Source of the DNA: an uncultured Paraprevotella sp.
GTDB taxonomy: Bacteria; Bacteroidota; Bacteroidia; Bacteroidales; Bacteroidaceae
Assembly (NCBI GenBank): GCA_900546665.1
Contig: URDY01000008.1
Coordinates: 1 to 64,000 of the forward strand
Direction: 5' to 3'
Length of the DNA stretch: 64,000 nucleotides
The notes beneath the pieces are model-generated. The model was given only the letters and a program-made list of their open reading frames with translations. It made no database searches and was not told where the DNA came from. Positions 62,616-64,000 of this stretch are shown in pieces. Numbering within the stretch: the stretch's first letter is position 1; every line of letters starts with the position of its first letter. Position numbers and translations under genes: made by a program.

Positions 62616-63932
62616 TTATCTCCCGATCCACACTTCAGGATTCAGCTTTGTCTTTTCTTTACGTAACTGGAAATGTAAAACACTATTGCCCGAACCATCC
62701 TGCTCAACAGTTCCAAGTATATCTCTAGCCTTTACTTTTTGACCACGTGATACAATCACTGACGAAAGATTACAATAAACTGATATATAGCTACCATGAC
62801 GTACCAATACATTTTTGGTAGCACCAAACTGGAATATGGCTGTCACTTCACCGTCAAAAATACTACGTGCGCGTGCACCTGCCTGACCAATATAATTAGT
62901 TCCTTTGTTGTCTAACATGACCCCTCTTAATCCCGGCACATTATATGTACCGAAACGGCTCCCCAACATATAACGCCCTGTTATAGGAACAGGCAGACGT
63001 CCCTTGTTTTTCTCAAAGGAACCATTCAGGACACGCTCTTCTGAAGATATCCAGTTCTTTTCAGCTGCAGGTTTTTTATTTGTTTTCTGCTCATGTCTGG
63101 AATCTGGACGAGACTTGTTCTTTGATTTTGCGGCTGCTTCTTTTCTGGCTTTTTCTTCTCTACGCCTCCGTTCTTCTTCCGCCCTCTTTCTGGCCTGCTC
63201 CACCTCCCATGCTATCATCTGATCTATCTTTCTGTCCAATTCAGTCAATTGCCTTTTTTGGGCTTCGACATCTTTAAGCAAAGCTTTTTGACGCTGTTTG
63301 AGACCAGCCACATTACGTTTCTCAGCTTCCTTTTGTTCCACCAAAAGAGCTTTCTGAGCCTCACATTCTGCCATCAGCTTTCCTTTTTCATTTTTTGTTT
63401 TCAGCAACTCATTTTTTTCTGCCAGCAATTTATTCTGCTTTTCAATGATCTGTTCGGCCAATCTTCTTTCATAACGGGCATACTCACGAGCATAACGAGA
63501 ACGTCTGTACATCTTAGTTACAGATGTTGCAGACAAAACAAATAAAAGCGGACTATGAACCGTTTTACTAACCCTGGCATAACGAAGAGCACGGACATAA
63601 GCTGCCTTCTGTCGTTCCAAATCCTTGGCAGTACTTTCTATAACCTGCTGCTGCCTTGCTATCAGACTATCCATTCCCTTAATCTGATAAAGCATGTCAT
63701 CAATATAACGTTGTCTGTTTTCTACCTGATTCGACAACATTTCGATATCCCGTAACTTTTGATTCACATTCTGTCTGTTATCACGTAATTCATTCTGTTT
63801 CCGTGACAAACCTTTCTGAATCTCTTTCTTCTGATTCTGCAAACGTTTAATCTTGGAACTAGTCTGCCCCCATACGGGCATACCACACAAAGAGAAAAAC
63901 AGAATTAGCGAACAAAACGGAAATAATTTCAT
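62616..63932 (-). CDS. EnvC-like murein hydrolase activator (degenerate M23/LytM)
   Basis: 438 residues with a signal peptide (about 1-22). A long coiled coil (about 23-260, rich in Lys, Gln, Glu and Arg) is followed by a basic linker and a LytM domain (about 320-438). The zinc ligands of active M23 peptidases are not retained: H-x-x-x-D appears as RGVMLD and the later H-x-H as VLH (VLHFQLR). This fits EnvC/NlpD-type proteins that activate amidases rather than cut peptidoglycan. It overlaps the end of the upstream gene by a few bases. Confidence 0.85.
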   Translation of the reverse strand: MKLFPFCSLILFFSLCGMPVWGQTSSKIKRLQNQKKEIQKGLSRKQNELRDNRQNVNQKLRDIEMLSNQVENRQRYIDDMLYQIKGMDSLIARQQQVIESTAKDLERQKAAYVRALRYARVSKTVHSPLLFVLSATSVTKMYRRSRYAREYARYERRLAEQIIEKQNKLLAEKNELLKTKNEKGKLMAECEAQKALLVEQKEAEKRNVAGLKQRQKALLKDVEAQKRQLTELDRKIDQMIAWEVEQARKRAEEERRRREEKARKEAAAKSKNKSRPDSRHEQKTNKKPAAEKNWISSEERVLNGSFEKNKGRLPVPITGRYMLGSRFGTYNVPGLRGVMLDNKGTNYIGQAGARARSIFDGEVTAIFQFGATKNVLVRHGSYISVYCNLSSVIVSRGQKVKARDILGTVEQDGSGNSVLHFQLRKEKTKLNPEVWIGR

Positions 63933-64000
63933 TTCAACAACATATTTAATATAGCCTGAACATCTACTTTTTTATATTTGCTTCCCGGCTCGTCATACAA
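63929..64000 (-). CDS. C-terminal end of an upstream gene (5' part outside window)
   Basis: An open frame enters from the right edge and ends with YKKVDVQAILNMLLK and TGA at 63931-63929, overlapping the ATG of the EnvC-like gene (ATGA arrangement), so translation is probably coupled. In Bacteroidales a DUF4292 lipoprotein gene often precedes EnvC-like genes, but these 23 residues are too few to identify it. Confidence 0.5.
   Translation of the reverse strand: MYDEPGSKYKKVDVQAILNMLLK

Overview
The window looks like chromosome from a gut-type Bacteroidales, probably Bacteroides in the broad sense. The evidence is a hybrid two-component system next to glycoside hydrolases, a TonB-dependent receptor with a carboxypeptidase-like N-terminal domain, DUF5686 and BlaR1-TonB proteins, several extracellular proteins with type IX-like C-terminal tails, few Shine-Dalgarno sequences, and repeated Bacteroides-type -7 boxes (TAnnTTTG, often TATCTTTG). 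No rRNA, tRNA or CRISPR was seen. Family calls were made by reading the sequence; no database search was possible.

Layout. 0-3.7 kb: 3' end of a GC-rich VirE/DUF3874-type primase-like gene, a small lipoprotein with an apparent frameshift, a vWA protein, and an ECF-type sigma factor with a 55-aa gene behind it. 3.7-10.5 kb: a large beta-propeller/LamG protein, a Big2 (Ig-like) protein and a YkvA protein. 10.6-19.8 kb: an AT-rich accessory block with a transposase remnant, a tight five-gene operon (M48 metallopeptidase, degenerate GTPase-like protein, dynamin-like GTPase, two-helix membrane protein, second dynamin-like GTPase), a short DUF445 protein and gene-poor spacers. 19.5-21.7 kb: a WG-repeat protein and a small heat-shock protein. 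21.8-31.2 kb: an ATP-grasp, CDP-alcohol phosphotransferase, HAD, MFS operon facing DUF5686, PfkB kinase and nucleotidyltransferase genes, then an NTP_transf_5 protein. 31.5-45.1 kb: mostly housekeeping and envelope genes (META lipoprotein, TsaC/YciO, malic enzyme, TonB receptor, VanZ, NSS transporter, HhH protein, BlaI/BlaR1, LrgAB). 45.9-57.2 kb: a small carbohydrate-use locus (clan GH-A hydrolase, GH78 rhamnosidase, hybrid sensor-regulator) without SusC/SusD. 57.3-64 kb: CYTH protein, a 50-aa membrane protein, prfB, acyl-CoA ligase, an ArgE-type M20 deacylase, an EnvC-like protein and the tail of one more gene.

How the genes work together. The strongest candidate for an undescribed system is the 7.2-kb M48/dynamin operon (about 11.1-18.3 kb). 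Two GTPases with intact motifs, one GTPase-like protein that has lost its motifs, a small membrane protein and a zinc protease with no signal peptide are packed with 1-10 bp gaps, except for one 53-bp gap holding a hairpin. The pairing resembles the mitochondrial OMA1 (M48) and OPA1 (dynamin) relationship, and its setting suggests a transferred membrane-remodelling or defence module. The second candidate is the split kinase, nucleotidyltransferase, CDP-alcohol phosphotransferase, HAD set at 21.9-29.9 kb, which reads like a pathway building a CDP-activated polyol or inositol headgroup. The carbohydrate locus appears to be sensed by its own hybrid regulator and to act on rhamnose-containing glycans.
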